From: Brasenia schreberi | Lineage: Eukaryota > Streptophyta > Magnoliopsida > Nymphaeales > Cabombaceae | Assembly: GCA_036023115.1 (NCBI GenBank) | Contig: JAYKKT010000074.1 | Span: forward strand, 10,042,501-10,106,500 | DNA: 64,000 bases | Reading direction: 5' to 3' | Shown: piece by piece, positions 12,616 to 25,392 of the stretch | Layout: the number at the start of each line of letters is the position of its first letter | How positions within the stretch are numbered: the first letter of the stretch is position 1 | Position numbers and translations under genes: made by a program | Notes under the pieces: model-generated | Databases searched by the model: none | Seen by the model: only the letters and a program-made list of their open reading frames with translations | Told to the model about the DNA's origin: nothing

Positions 12616-15600
12616 ATGAATCCGGAATAGTGAGTGCCTTCTTCTCGTTTCTGTGTGATTCTCTTGAATTTGTGATTTCCATTCCTTCTTTGGGGTCATT
12701 ATTCGCATGGTATCTCTGTATGGGTGGAGTTGGGGTTTGCGGTATCTCGTCATTTGGTTTTGTCCCAATACTTTTGTCTGTTTAATGTTTGAGTTGAGTT
12801 GTATGGTGCGTATGGTAGATCTGCCATGCTCTTCTTAGTATATTGAAATCACGTGACCTACTTTTTTGGTTATTGAACGGAATTGGGCCTCTATTCGTGA
12901 ATCTTCTTACGGTATGCACGTGATTTTCTTGTGATAGTAGGCTTCTATGACAGCTCAAAACCTGAAATTTTAAATTCTTGCATGGATCTGATTGCCAGGA
13001 CTGTAGGTACTTCTTGTTGGTTATTCTGGTTAAGGATATAGTGTACAACAGTTTCATTTGTTTGTTTTCACTGCAAAACCCTTTTGTTATTATATTTACT
13101 GAGTCTTCTTAGTACTATGGTTTGCTTCTTCGTGCGGTTGTGATCTTTCCATTATATGCTTAATTTGCTAATCCAAGGCCAATGAGTATGAAGCAAAATG
13201 TTTTCCCGCTCCATCAAAGGCAGATAATTCATTGATTAATGAAATTGTACAGAGTACGGACGGCCTAAGCCAACTTAAGAACAATATACAAGAGTTCCCC
13301 ACATGCACCACAAAACTTGCATAATGCAAATAAAAACAATTCAGTCTCTACAACAAGGAACCAGGCAAATGTGTTTTGCATTATGGGCAGCGAGAGGGGA
13401 AAATCCATAATTCATGTGCTGTAACATTTTAGAAGGTAGAACTATCTTAAATCAAGGAGTGATTTGAAGGGTGGGGGATGGATGCAGTATTGACATTTGG
13501 AGGGACCTTGGATCCCCCAAATATCAAGCACACGATTGATGGGACCAGCATTAGAGCATCCGACATGTTCAAAGTAGAAGCTATTTGTTTATCCCTCGTG
13601 GTTATGTTGCATCCTGATACATATTGTTAGCTACCCGGCATGAAAGGCATTTTCTCAGTTAATAATGCTTATAAACTTGTATGCATTGCTGAGGTAAAAT
13701 AGAATCATATAACAGAAGATGGGATGAAATGATTTAAAGAAGTTTACAGGTTTCTGGAAATCCCTCTAGAGGTTGAAAACACCATTAAGGTCAAAGTTAT
13801 TACTTGGAGAGTCCGTATGAATGCGCTTCCAACACAGGTGAATCTTATAAGAAGGAATGTGAAGGTGCCGAATATCTGTTATTTATGTACTTCTGAATCT
13901 GTTAAACAACTTTTTTTTGGATTGTACATGTAAGCAGAGTGTGATCATAAGTAAGATAAGGGTACTACAAGGTAGTTGGAAGAAGATAATTCGCTGGGAG
14001 TGGGAAAAGCTCAACATCTTTAGCAAAACTGAATTTTGATGAAAAGGAAATATTAATATCCCATGGTACATGATTTGGTTTTAGAGGAATTCCAAATGAC
14101 AGGGAAAAGTGTTGCAGGAACCACTAAAATGTCAACTAGATGTGAGCAATACCCTTAGAGTTTTCAAGGAAGCAAGATCCCTGGAACAGACTATGGTGGA
14201 AGGCAGGTTTTACTGTAATCGATGACAACAACCGAAGGTGGGTTTCTTAAAGTCAACATGGACTATGCAAATTCAGAGGACAGTACACACTCTGGCATAG
14301 GTATAGCTGTCAGGGATTACAGGGAAGAGTTCTTGCAGCCAAGCCAATGTAAGGAAGGGGGAATTTAAATTCGGGCAATTAGAGATCTTTCATTTGCTTT
14401 ATACTTAGTCTGTGTCAAAATAATATTGGAAAGTGATTCATGGTTAACTATACAAGCTATTTGTAGAGGAAGGGAGATAGATTAGTAGAAGGCAGCATAC
14501 TGCAAGACATATTCATGCTTGCTGGTAGATTCAACACATTTGGTCACTCCTTGCTCTGACACATTTGGGTTGGTAAAAGTTTGGGCTGGCCGGGACCTAA
14601 TTTGATTGGAGATAGGTCAAACTGTTTAGATACCTTAGCAAGTGTAAACTCATCCATCATAATTTGGTGTGACCCATTTGGGTTGCTGTTAGGAATGTGA
14701 TAAAAAACTGAAACTATGAAATGTTTATAAAAACTAGATTGAAATGTCGGATCTGGGTAATATTTTGTTGTTTTGCTAATGATTTCAAAGATGAGTACTG
14801 TTTAATGAACGATAGTTAATAATTTCACAAGGGAGATTCCAAATCTACACATGTTAGCTATTGAGAAAGTGTTAATGAAGTTGCTGGACATTTATTGAAT
14901 TGCTGGTTATCATTTCTTAAAGAGGGAGTCTATAAAAGATATGATATTAATCCAAAAGTGAGGATGGACCCCATCAAGACAAGATTGTGGGGGTGGGGGG
15001 GTTGGGGGCGATGATGACATACGTGAAGAACACAATTCATCCACGTGAGAATTTGTATAAAAAATGGTCCTCGAGGGAGTTCCTGAACATGCTGCCAAAC
15101 CACTTTTCCATGAATGATAATAAAGACAAATAAGAGTCATGCCTAGCTGAACCACTTTTGAATGAATGGAAATAAAGGCAAGGATTTGCCAATAATGAAT
15201 GTGATATGCATGAGATCTTGTGCCACTTTAACAGAAACAGCAAGGTGAGGCCTTCCAGCAATGATCATGGGTTTGGGGTTGCTGTTATTTCCAGAAACAG
15301 AAGTTTACCGATGGGCACTAAATTTTGGAACTATAATGATTAGATAAAGAAATGAATGGTATGTTTCTATTGAGCAGCATTAACAAAAGTTCAGGGACTT
15401 GTCATTGTCATCATCATCGTTCTTCCTTGTCACAATTTATCTACCCTTTCTTTATCTCATTGTTCTCAAATATTATATCATATTAACATGAACTACACTG
15501 ATTGACATCAATTTATTGTCTCCGTGTTGAGTTTTTATGTGATGCAATTATGTGATTCTGGACAATGTTATCTTAGTGACACGAGTGTGAGTTTTTATCT

Positions 15601-18600
15601 GATGGAATATGTTGACATGCATTAAGGCATTAGATGTTAATTTCCTTGTTTCCTAATTTCTCATAATATCTTATAATCGTATCTTATCACCATATCGTGA
15701 CTGTATTCTTTTCTACGTGACATAAATTGTTGGTAGCTGAATTCCTTTGCTACAATGTATTAGAAGTTGGAATGCCATACTACTGACCCAGGTCCCATAT
15801 TGCAGTGATTATCTGTTCAAGCTTTTGCTTATTGGAGACTCTGGTGTTGGAAAGTCATGCCTTCTTTTGAGATTTGCAGTAAGTTTTCCTTTTCTTTAAA
15901 TAAACTTCATGGTGCAGAAATGATCTCCAGATGTCCATTTTAATTGTAGCTATAGGATGAGGTCCTAGGGTAAACTTCGATTGCCAGGATCTGTTTCATG
16001 TATTTTAGAAGCTTTGCGTGCTTGTTGTTTGTCATATTGGTTTTAACTTTTAACAGTAACTTAAATGTGCAAGAAAGTTTGGTTTTCCAGGCTCAAGCCT
16101 AAATGTGCTTCTATTTCTGCTGGCCTGGTACTCATTGAGGGAATTTTGTTCTTGGTGGGTCTAGTTGGACCTTTTTGGCATGATTCACTCACCAACTATT
16201 CATTCTTCTGTGATACAGGATGATTCATATCTGGAGAGCTACATCAGCACTATTGGGGTTGATTTTGTATGTATTCTTTGATTTCATTAGTCTTAATTCA
16301 ACTTGCTTACCTCTTGTTCCTGTACTCTTTTTTGGCCAAGGACCTTTGACTTTTAGTTGTGGTTTTCTCAGTGACTAATGGCATTGGTGGTATTAATATC
16401 ACAGAAAATCCGCACAGTGGAGCAGGATGGGAAAACAATCAAACTTCAAATTGTAAGCTACTGTCTTATTATCTTAGTTTTTCTGAAGACATGTTGCGGG
16501 GAACTCCTAGACATCGTCAAATTGTCCTTTTATTTATTTGACTGTCAACAGCTTGCCTTCAATGTGTTCAACCGTCCTGGTTGCTTAGTAGGTAAAACCT
16601 TACCTTTTCAGGATTATCATCCACTCTCAACATTTACAATTATGATGTACCATAGAGAAATGAATCTCTGTCTCTTCATTTAGATAAATGAAGAAATGAT
16701 GTGATGCCTAAACTTAGGGTGAGGACAAAAAGACAAAATACACATCCACACCACATCTAGAGCATATGCCTCGGGCAGCCTCACTGAGCTGCTATCTAGT
16801 TAAAGCTTTTCCAGAGGCATGCTTCATGGAAGGTCTGCCAGCTCACTGCATTTTCCTAGAATGTCTTTTTCTGTCGTAATTGATTATGGGGATGTCAAAA
16901 AATTGAGTGGTTTTATAGACATCACCTAGTTGAACTGCATGAAGATGCTGAATAGATGCAAACCTCGTTATAATTATTGACGAAACAAGTATGACATAGC
17001 ATAGGCAAACATACATCCTCCTGTCTTGATTAAACTAACAATGGCTGGATCTTTTGGTGATAAGAAAGCACAAAACATGAATGCTACCCAATTTTAAAAG
17101 AGTATATTTTGGTTGTCAAAGAGGCCCTTAAACATATGAAGGGTGGTAAATCGGTAGGACGAGACAATATTCCTATAGAAGTTTGGAAAATCCTAGGAGA
17201 AACAGGAATCACTTGGCTCACAAGACTATTTAATGAAATATGGAGAAACCAAAAGATGCCCAAGGAATGGAGAGCGAGTGCACTTATACCCATATATAAG
17301 AATAAGGGAGACGTTCAGAATTGTGCAAATTATCGGGGTATCAAGTTAATGAGTCATACTATGAAATTGTGGGAAAGAATATCAAACGTAGGTTAAGATA
17401 AGTATCGAGTATAACAGAGAACCAATTTGGATTCATGCCAGGTACTGTTGAAGCGATTCACCTTTTGAGACGTCTTATTGAACATTTTAGATCAAAAAAG
17501 AAAGACCTTCACATGATATTTATTGATCTAGAAAAAACTTAAGATAGGATACCGAGGGAGATTCTTTGGAGAACCTTGGAAAAAAGAGGTATCCCATTGA
17601 CATACATAAACCTTATAAGAGACATGTACGATGATGCAAAAACATGTGTGAGGACTCGTGAAGGAATGCCAAACTTCTTTGAAGTTAATATTGGGTTACA
17701 TCAAGGATCAACTTTAAGTCCATACTTATTTATAATGGTGATTGATAAGTTAACAAAACATATTCAAGATGAAGTACCTTGGTGTATGTTATTTGCAGAT
17801 GACATTGTGTTAATGGAGGAGTCTAAGGAAAAAGTTAATACAAAATTGGAACTATGGAGAGAAACATTAGAAGGTAAAGGCTTCCGACTTAGTAGAACAA
17901 AGATAGAATATATGGAATGTACGTTTGATCATTTGATTACTTAAGAGGTCATATAAATTAAAATTGGCACACATTTCATCCTCCAAAAGGAAAGTTTTAA
18001 ATACCTAGGGTCAATTTTTTAGAGTGATGGAAGAATTGATGGAGATGTTACTTATAGAATTAATGTTAGTTGGTTAAAATGGAGAGGAGCATCAAGTATT
18101 CTTTGTGATAAGAAGATACCATTAAAGTTAAAAGATAAATACTATAGAGCAGCAATTAAACCTGCCATGTTTTATGGTTCCGAGTGTTGGGCAGTTAATC
18201 ATCAACATGTACAAAAGATGTCTGTGACAGAAATGAAGATGTTGAGATGGATGAGTGATCATACAAGAAAAGACCATATACATAATGAGGTTATTAGAAA
18301 TAAATTATTTGTGGCACCAATAGAGGATAAAATGAGAGAATATCGTTTAAGGTGGTTTGGACATATAGAAAGAAGATCAAAAGAAGGACCTGTAAGAAGG
18401 TATGAAAAACTCGATTTTGAAAGTATTAAAATAGGTAGAGGACGACCATAAAAGTGTTGGAAAGAAACAATAAAGAATGATCTAGCTTATTGCAAGTTAA
18501 CTGCAAACATGGCACATGATAGGGCTCTGTGGAAACAAAGAATCCATGTAGCCGACCCCGTCTAGTATGGGAAAAGGCTTAGTTGTTGTTGTATATTTTG

Positions 18601-21600
18601 GTTGGCGTAGATCATTTTACCCATAATCATTTCTAGAAGCACCGTTGTATCTTTTGCAGCCATCTTGTCGTTTCTCTTGAATCATGATATTCCTGGTTCT
18701 TTTTACTGCACAGTGGGACACTGCTGGGCAAGAGCGATTCAGGACCATCACTAGTAGCTACTACCGTGGTGCTCACGGGATAATTGTAAGTCTTCCTTCA
18801 TCAATGTAGTTTTTGTTTGGACATTCTTAATATAATTGATTGCAAGCCAAAAGCAGGGAATAGTTTTGTTTTCCATGTGTTTGTCTTTGGTTAACGAACC
18901 TAAGATAGCTAGACAAGGGTGCAAGTGGACATATCACGAGTTCCTTAGGATCTCAGAAAGGACCTGATGATTGTCACGTTCCTGAGGGACTCATTTGGGA
19001 GTACATGGCATTATTGTTCCTCAACTAGTGTCAAGCGTTGGGCCTTCCTCAGGTCCCATTTACATCCAGGTCTGTTCTTACCTGGATTTGGGTCCTACTG
19101 GGTTTGCCTTAAAAGTTGTGCTCATACCCAACAAAGAAAAAGTACAAATCGTTGATGGACCTTACCTGAAAAATAATGTTCTGTTTATATTTGTTTATTG
19201 GAAATTTTGCAGTTAATTGAAACTTGGATCAGGTAAAGAACCATATCTGGCCTCATATACTAGACAGATCTCGTCAGTCCAACCCAAATAACTAACTCAT
19301 CTGTTCTTCTTCTGATGAATCCTGACTTCATTGCTTTCAGTATGTGTCAGTTGTTGATCAAACCTGTACCATTGACTCCCGTATATTGTTTTGTTCAGTA
19401 CTTTGCCATTTCACCAAACTCTGCTTCTAACAGAAAATCTTGCTTTCTGTGTTTCGGGGAAGGTGGTATATGATGTCACGGATCAGGAAAGTTTTAACAA
19501 TGTGAAGCAATGGCTGAATGAAATTGACCGCTATGCTGGTGATAATGTGAACAAGCTTCTAGTTGGGAACAAGTGTGATCTTATAGATAATAAAGTTGTT
19601 CCTTATGAGACTGCAAAGGTATGTCTTTTCTTTTTATTCTTTCAGAATCATTTTGCGTCATCGCTTTCTCTATATAATTTACCAGTGAGTGGCACAACTC
19701 ATATCTTATTGCAAGGTTCGGATCATTCAGAAACTAATGCTTTTCCTTGATGGTCTGCATAGTTCTGAAAGCACTGCGTTTTACTGTTCCCCTTTTCTCT
19801 CTCAATGTCGTAGCTTTGGATATTAGAAGCTATGATATGGAAACCTCAAGAATTAGGCTCTGTTGAACAATCCGTTATGGCATGAATTGATTATCAACTT
19901 ACTAGTATGGGAAAAGGCTTAGTTGTTGTTGTGTGTTTCTGCTAACCGTGTTCTTAACCTTTAGTAGACCACCGCAAGAGAGGACTACAGGGTTAGAAAG
20001 AATGTCAAATATGTTTCATTTGCCCATCTCCCTTAAGATTTGGAACTACATGATGCAATTCACGACCTATCTAACCTTGAAGATTGCTACTGATACTAAC
20101 ATATATGCCTCTTAGATTTTCTCCATTGATATTGGTATATGAACCTAATGTTGGATTTATGCTACAAAAACTTTATTTCATTGATAATCATCAGAAAATG
20201 GCATAACAAAGGAAGTAGGGCAGGTCGGCACCCTCCTGGCAGCCGTCCCTGCACACCACGATTTTCATCTAACCTAAACCTAATTACAAAGAAGCATTTT
20301 ATACTAAACCTTCTAACTTGAAAGACCAAATTATCCCTAATTAGTATTTAATATGACTCAGGTCCCAATGGATCAGAATCTGATCCATTGGGATCCAAAT
20401 TATAGTTGACACTATATTGACTGAACCGTTTGGTGAAGATATCAAGCAAGTTACTTATTTGTTTCTACAAATTCTAGCATGCAATCACCCTTTTTTGAAC
20501 ATGATCCCTAATAAAATGATGTCTTATTTCAATATGTTTCGTTCTTGAGTGCAAAATGGGATTTTTGGATAAGTTGATTGCACTAGTGGTATCACACCTT
20601 ATAGGGATGTGATCAAGCTCAAGACCATAGTCTTGAAGTTGTTGCATCATCCAAAGGATTTGAGCACAACAAATCCCAGGCTGCTACATATTCAACTTTA
20701 GTCATTGTTGACAATGCCACACTATTTTGTTTCTTGCTATGCCAAGAAACTAGTGAGCTCCAACTAAGTGGCATGTCCCACTAGTGCTTTTCCTATCCAT
20801 TTTGCATCGATGAAATCAGAATCGGAATAACTAATTGAAAGGCTACAAGAGGTACCTTTAGAGTACCGTAATCCCGTTGTGAAGTGCCATTAGATATTTC
20901 ATGATTCTTTGACAAACACTTAGGTGTGATTCTTTAGGATTTGCTTGAAATCTAGCATGCATGCACACACTAAACATAATATCGGGCCTACTTGCTTTGT
21001 AAGATAAAGGAGTGAGCCAATCATACCTCTATATTTTGTAATTTCTACATTTACCTCTTTCATCCTTGTCCAAGTAACAAGAAGTGCCCATTGGTGTAGC
21101 CATTTGCTTGACACCTTCCATTCCAAACTTCTTGAGCAGTTCCTTGCAATATTTGGATTGACTTATGAAAGTCTCATCCCTTGTTTGCTTAATTTGAAGA
21201 CTAAGGAAGAAGTTGAGCTCACTCATCATGGACATCTCAAACTCACTTTGCATAATATTAGCAAATTCTTTACAAAGAGAGTCATTAGTAGCACCAAATA
21301 TAATATCATCAACAAGAGCTCAAGTGTGGTTGGAATAAAGCCGCTATCTCATCAATAATAGTCTGTCGCCATCCCTCGGGATTGGATAGTGCTTCCCGGT
21401 ACGCTTTAGGACCATAGAATGCCGGACGATCATCATTAAGTAGGCTTCATCTATGTCATAATAGCGCTAAAGATAACAATGATAACATAGAAAATTATAA
21501 TATAGGATGAGCATTGCAAGAAGAATGAATAGAGTTTGTGAAGTGCATTAGGAAGGCTTGCAAAGTTGGACCGTAATCGACGACGACTGTCGAGGACAGG

Positions 21601-24600
21601 AGGAGTCATCGTGTGTCCACAGTTCTGAGCAGCTCCTGAGTAGTAGAGATGAGGACGACGCGAGGTCCTCCTGAGACGAAATTGCTTGTGGTGGGAATTA
21701 TCACAAACTTTGGCAGCCTCATACGTGAGATTTCTTCTTCCTTAAAACCAGATGAATCGAATATTGTGGAATAGGCAAGACTATCATCAGAGAAATGTAC
21801 TCCGACAAGACCGTGGGACCCAATGAAAGAAAGTATCCTCATGAAAGGTAACATCCGCAGTGACATAAGAACGATTTATGATGAGAATAACATCCGTACT
21901 TCTTTGAACCCGAGAATAATCAAGAAAGATACATCATGGCAGCAAGTTTGTCGAGACCTCGGAGCAACATGATGGATATGGACAAAAGCAGTGGAACCAA
22001 AAACACTAGACATTCATAGACTTTGCATAATAAGAGCCCGAGGGAAAAACGATTTCACGACATGAACAGGAACTCACACCACCAAGGACTACTGAGAACA
22101 GAGGGCAACCGATTTATTGAAATACAAGTAGCAGTCAAGAATAGGATTTCCCCAGGCAAGTTTCAAGGTGAACATTAGCATATCCGAAAACAATAAAGTA
22201 CTAGTAATTTCACGAGCACGTGCTTCCATAATATGGGCCAAATCAGCAACTCCGTTTTGTTAAGTGGGTATCAACACATGAAAGTTCATGAATACCGCGT
22301 TGTTTAAGAAAGGTGGTGAAAGTCTCTACCATTATCGACCTTAGACGTTTAATAGTTTTATCAAATTGAGTTTTAATCATATGATAGTAAACAGGAAAAA
22401 TATTCTTCACTTCATCCTTAGTCTTCATTAGATATAGTATAGTGAATCTAGTACAATCATCAATAAATGAGACAAAGTACTTGTATACATGCACAAATGT
22501 AGTAAGACAGGGGCTCCAAATATCTGAATGAACAATTTCAAATAGAATGGAAGATTTTTCTTCATTTAAAGGAAAAGAAATACGATGGTGTTTTGTCTTC
22601 TGCCAAGTTTCACAATTCAAATTCAAATTATTACAATCTCTAAACTCAAGTAGTAACATCTTTATTTTAGAAAATGATAAATGTCCTAGTCTCCTGTCTT
22701 CCTTCTGTTTCTCTGTAATGACTGTCGATTGTAATGCAGTTTCTTTATTATCCTCGCAAAAGTAGAGGCCTCTCCTTACACTATCCTGACCAAAGATCCT
22801 CTCTGTCCTCAGTTCCTCAAAGACACATCCAGTAGAATAAAAAATTATACGACATTTCAGATCTTGTGTCATAGCAAAGACAGACAATAAGTTTACTGAT
22901 ATATTTGGAACATTTAAGACATTTTTTAATGTGCCAAAAGATGTAATAATACTTCATTTTCCCACTATTGGAGTATAAGAACCATCTGCCAGTTTAATAT
23001 TAATTTTTGCTTGAGTCAATTAATAGTTATCAAAGGAATCTCTTCGATTGACCATATGGTCTGTAGCTCCATAATCAATAACCCATATCCTTGAATAAGA
23101 GGAACTTATATTATCCTGAGTCAGGAACGAGAATGGATAGGCAATAGTTGCTTGTGAGTTACTGTGGGAGGACGTGGATGGAGGTTGTGAATCAGATAAA
23201 CGGGCCTTCAACAACTCAATTTCCTTTTTCATATCCGCCAATGATGTTGCACTGTCTTCCACCTTTGGTTTTTCATTCTAATCACTGCTAAAATAAGCCT
23301 TGTTAGATCTGTTCTGAAAGTGGGTAGGTTTTCCTACTAATTCCCAGCATGTTTCCTTAGTGTGGCGTGTTTTTTCGCAATGAGTGCAAGAATTTATCCC
23401 TTTCTTCAGATGAAAAACCAGATCTTCCTCTGCCTCTTGCCATAACCTCCTCTTCCTCGGGCGAAGGGAGGAGTATACACATTTCTTCCTATAAATGTTG
23501 TAGTCTCTGAATTAATTTTAGTTTCCTTCTCCAAATGTTTTTTGTCTTCTTCCCGAAGAAGAAGTGAATATACTGTACTCAAGAATAGAAGCTCCTCCCT
23601 GTTAAGAATGTTATTCTTTACAGCCTCATATTCAGATGAAATACCTCATAAGAGATCAAATACTTTACGTTCTTCAAACTCTTCATTTCGTTTTTTTGTG
23701 CAACTCTGACATTTTGTCTTGGAGTAGAGTTGTAGTTCTTCCCAGAGACCTCTGAGTTCTGCATAGTACTCATTGACTGTCCTTTCTCCTTGCCTGCATT
23801 TTTGAATCTTTTCGATGAGGTCATATTTGTTAGCGATATTCTTTCGTTATGCATAGGCTTCCTGTACTGCCAGCCAAATATCTCTAGTTGTTTCAAGGAA
23901 CATGAATGCGCTACTAATAGATGGGGTCATAGATTGAATAAGCCAGGCACTCATTAGTGCATTTTCCCGAAGCCACCGAGGATAAAGAGGATCTGTAATT
24001 GGGAGTAGAGATATATCACCAGTCAAGTAATCCCATCCCATCGCCCCCTTGCCATAATTGTCAATTCGATAGATCTGACCCATTATAAATAGTTCTTTCC
24101 ATCTAATTTCAAATTCGTGATTTGAAACAGTTCTCCTTTGTCTGAGGAAATAGGCTCATTCCCTTCAATCATCTTCCCTTTTTCCATATTTGTAGATACT
24201 GGGTTTCTTGGAGGATTCTCCGAAGACAATAATGTGAAGTTCAGTAGTCGTCCCTCTTACTGAAAGTAGATGTCAATCTTGAAACACTTTCTTAAGAAGA
24301 AATTTGAAAAATCTCCCAATATTAATACACCATCAGTTCTGCCCCAAACATCAGATGAATCATGCTCACAAAAAAACGTCTTTCAAGTAACCACTAGGCT
24401 GAATTTTTTTTTCTTCTGAATATAACAAATCTTTGCTGCAGAAAGACGTCCCAATATATATCTACCAAAAAGGCAAGTATTGCATCCCAACAACGGCGGT
24501 TAAAGAGGCTGATTATGAAGAAGACTGCTGCAGACTGATATTATATTGGAATTCCAACACAAAAAACTGAACTTTGAAGGAAAAAAGGGTTTTGGATTAA

Positions 24601-25392
24601 GGAAAAAATCAAAGAACTGTGCAAAAAACTTATCTTCTTGCTAGAAACTCTTCATTTTCCTGTTTTTCTCCCTCGATTGAACGCTTATGGCCACGATTGG
24701 CATTGATACCATGTTGGATTTATGCTACAAAAACTTTATTTCATTGATAATCATCAGAAAATGGCATAACAAAGGAAGTAGGGCAGGTCGGCACCCTACT
24801 GGCAGCCGTCACGATTTTCATCTAACCTAAACCTAATTACAAAGAAGCATTTTATACTAAACCTTCTAACTTGAAAGATCAAATTACCCCTAATTAGTAT
24901 TTAATATGACTCAGGTCTCAATGGATAAGAATCTCATCCATTGGGATCCAAATTATAGTTGACACTATATTGACTGAACCTAATTACAATAAGACACAAA
25001 ACTACACAGACCTAGATTCTAACTAATAACTAATCAATTACAATTAAGAGTTAATCGTCAACTTGTCTTTCTCAACACCTAACACTTATTCTTCTCTCCT
25101 CTTAGGCGTTTGCTGATGAGCTTGGAATTCCGTTCATGGAAACAAGTGCAAAGAACGCAACCAATGTTGAACAAGCTTTCATGGCCATGGCAGCATCCAT
25201 AAAGAACAGGTTCCCAAAAAATATGCTTTCAGAATCTTATAAATCAATTCAATGTGATTGATTACTCGTGTCTCAAGCAACTTCTACTGAAATTGCAGGA
25301 TGGCAAGTCAACCGGCCATAGGCAATGCAAGGCCACCCACCGTGCAAATCAGGGGACAACCAGTTGCCCAGAAGAGTAGCTGCTGTTCCTAG
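12616..25392 (+). CDS. RABD2: RABD2-type (Rab1/ARA5-like) small GTPase, 8 exons
   Basis: Exons: 12616-12629, 15806-15878, 16219-16266, 16405-16452, 18714-18785, 19463-19618, 25106-25209, 25299-25392. They join to 609 nt, 202 codons plus stop, with every intron GT-AG and phases agreeing. The protein starts MNPEYDYLFK and has the P-loop GDSGVGKS (residues 15-22), the Rab switch I region with STIGVDF, WDTAGQE, the guanine-specificity motifs NKCD and ETSAK, and a C-terminal SSCCS for double geranylgeranylation. The MNPEY start and the tail separate it from the RABD1 type (MSNEY). The family acts in ER-to-Golgi vesicle traffic on Golgi membranes; that role is family knowledge. Introns 1, 4 and 6 carry an L1 remnant, an RTE LINE and a copia element, yet all splice sites are intact, so the gene is probably functional. 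Confidence 0.95.
13450..14650 (+). mobile_element. L1-type LINE ORF2 3' remnant (zf-RVT and RNase H-like domains)
   Basis: The plus strand carries decayed pieces in order. First comes [11 protein letters not shown] (about 13.47 kb). Then zf-RVT-like [27 protein letters not shown] and [12 protein letters not shown] (13.65-13.9 kb). Last is an RNase H-like [25 protein letters not shown] in two parts (14.24-14.33 kb) with a later ESDS-like piece. This order is typical of the C-terminal half of plant L1-type ORF2 and of RNase H-protein relatives. Stops and frameshifts show it is dead. It lies in intron 1 of the RABD2 gene in sense orientation. Confidence 0.75.
14987..15009 (+). other. G-rich tract with G-quadruplex potential
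   Basis: Runs of 5, 7 and 5 G separated by T and TT. The seven-G run can supply two G3 tracts, so four tracts are available. It sits on the sense strand of RABD2 intron 1. Confidence 0.6.
17102..18604 (+). mobile_element. RTE-type LINE, 5' truncated, decayed copy A with 14-bp target duplication
   Basis: The insert is 17116-18590, flanked by perfect copies of GTATATTTTGGTTG (17102-17115 and 18591-18604). It encodes the reverse transcriptase from about the fingers region on: [52 protein letters not shown], then the C-terminal part with [12 protein letters not shown], and ends in a (GTT)n tail as RTE-clade LINEs do. The reading frame is broken by stops (one in the YDR-equivalent motif, KT*DR) and frameshifts. 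The endonuclease domain is absent. It sits in intron 4 of RABD2 in sense orientation. Confidence 0.9.
19902..19932 (+). mobile_element. RTE LINE 3'-tail fragment
   Basis: About 30 bases, ACTAGTATGGGAAAAGGCTT followed by AGTTGTTGTTG, match the extreme 3' end of the RTE copies at 18.56 kb and 51.17 kb. It is either a very severely 5'-truncated insertion or a relic in RABD2 intron 6. Confidence 0.75.
20149..20427 (-). repeat. 3' LTR of the intron-6 copia element, truncated
   Basis: It matches 24712-24980 of the other LTR, with one 14-bp difference (CCCTGCACACCACG region) and scattered substitutions. The roughly 97 bases that should follow on the interior side are missing, and the RNase H-end coding remnant ([11 protein letters not shown] on the minus strand) abuts directly. 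One deletion therefore removed the start of this LTR together with the polypurine tract. Confidence 0.9.
24699..24711 (-). promoter_or_regulatory. copia primer-binding site
   Basis: On the minus strand TGGTATCAATGCC abuts the inner end of the 5' LTR. TGGTATCA is the complement of the 3' end of initiator tRNA-Met, the usual copia primer; beyond these eight bases the match fades. Confidence 0.8.
24712..25077 (-). repeat. 5' LTR of the intron-6 copia element, full length
   Basis: A 366-bp LTR. On the plus strand it begins TGTTGGATTT and ends CTCAACA, so both ends carry the TG...CA palindrome. It lies directly upstream of RABD2 exon 7: the CCTAA duplication ends at 25082 and the exon starts at 25106, so the 3' splice site of intron 6 lies within 30 bases of the LTR. 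Confidence 0.9.

Larger units (their letters stand above)
20144..25082 (-). mobile_element. Ty1/copia retrotransposon, degenerate, antisense in RABD2 intron 6
   Basis: The element spans 20149-25077, flanked by CCTAA on both sides (20144-20148, 25078-25082), and starts TG and ends CA. On the minus strand the order is the following. gag has [14 protein letters not shown] and [16 protein letters not shown] (about 24.0 kb). A zinc knuckle [14 protein letters not shown] follows (23347-23388). Protease has [11 protein letters not shown], where the usual DSG is DYG. Integrase has [22 protein letters not shown] and FIDDCTRF (22.3-22.7 kb). RT is a piece [17 protein letters not shown] joined directly to LVDDIIFG (about 21.3-21.4 kb). 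RNase H remnants run down to 20.43 kb. The central RT, part of one LTR and the polypurine tract are deleted, and frames are broken. It is non-autonomous. Confidence 0.92.
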
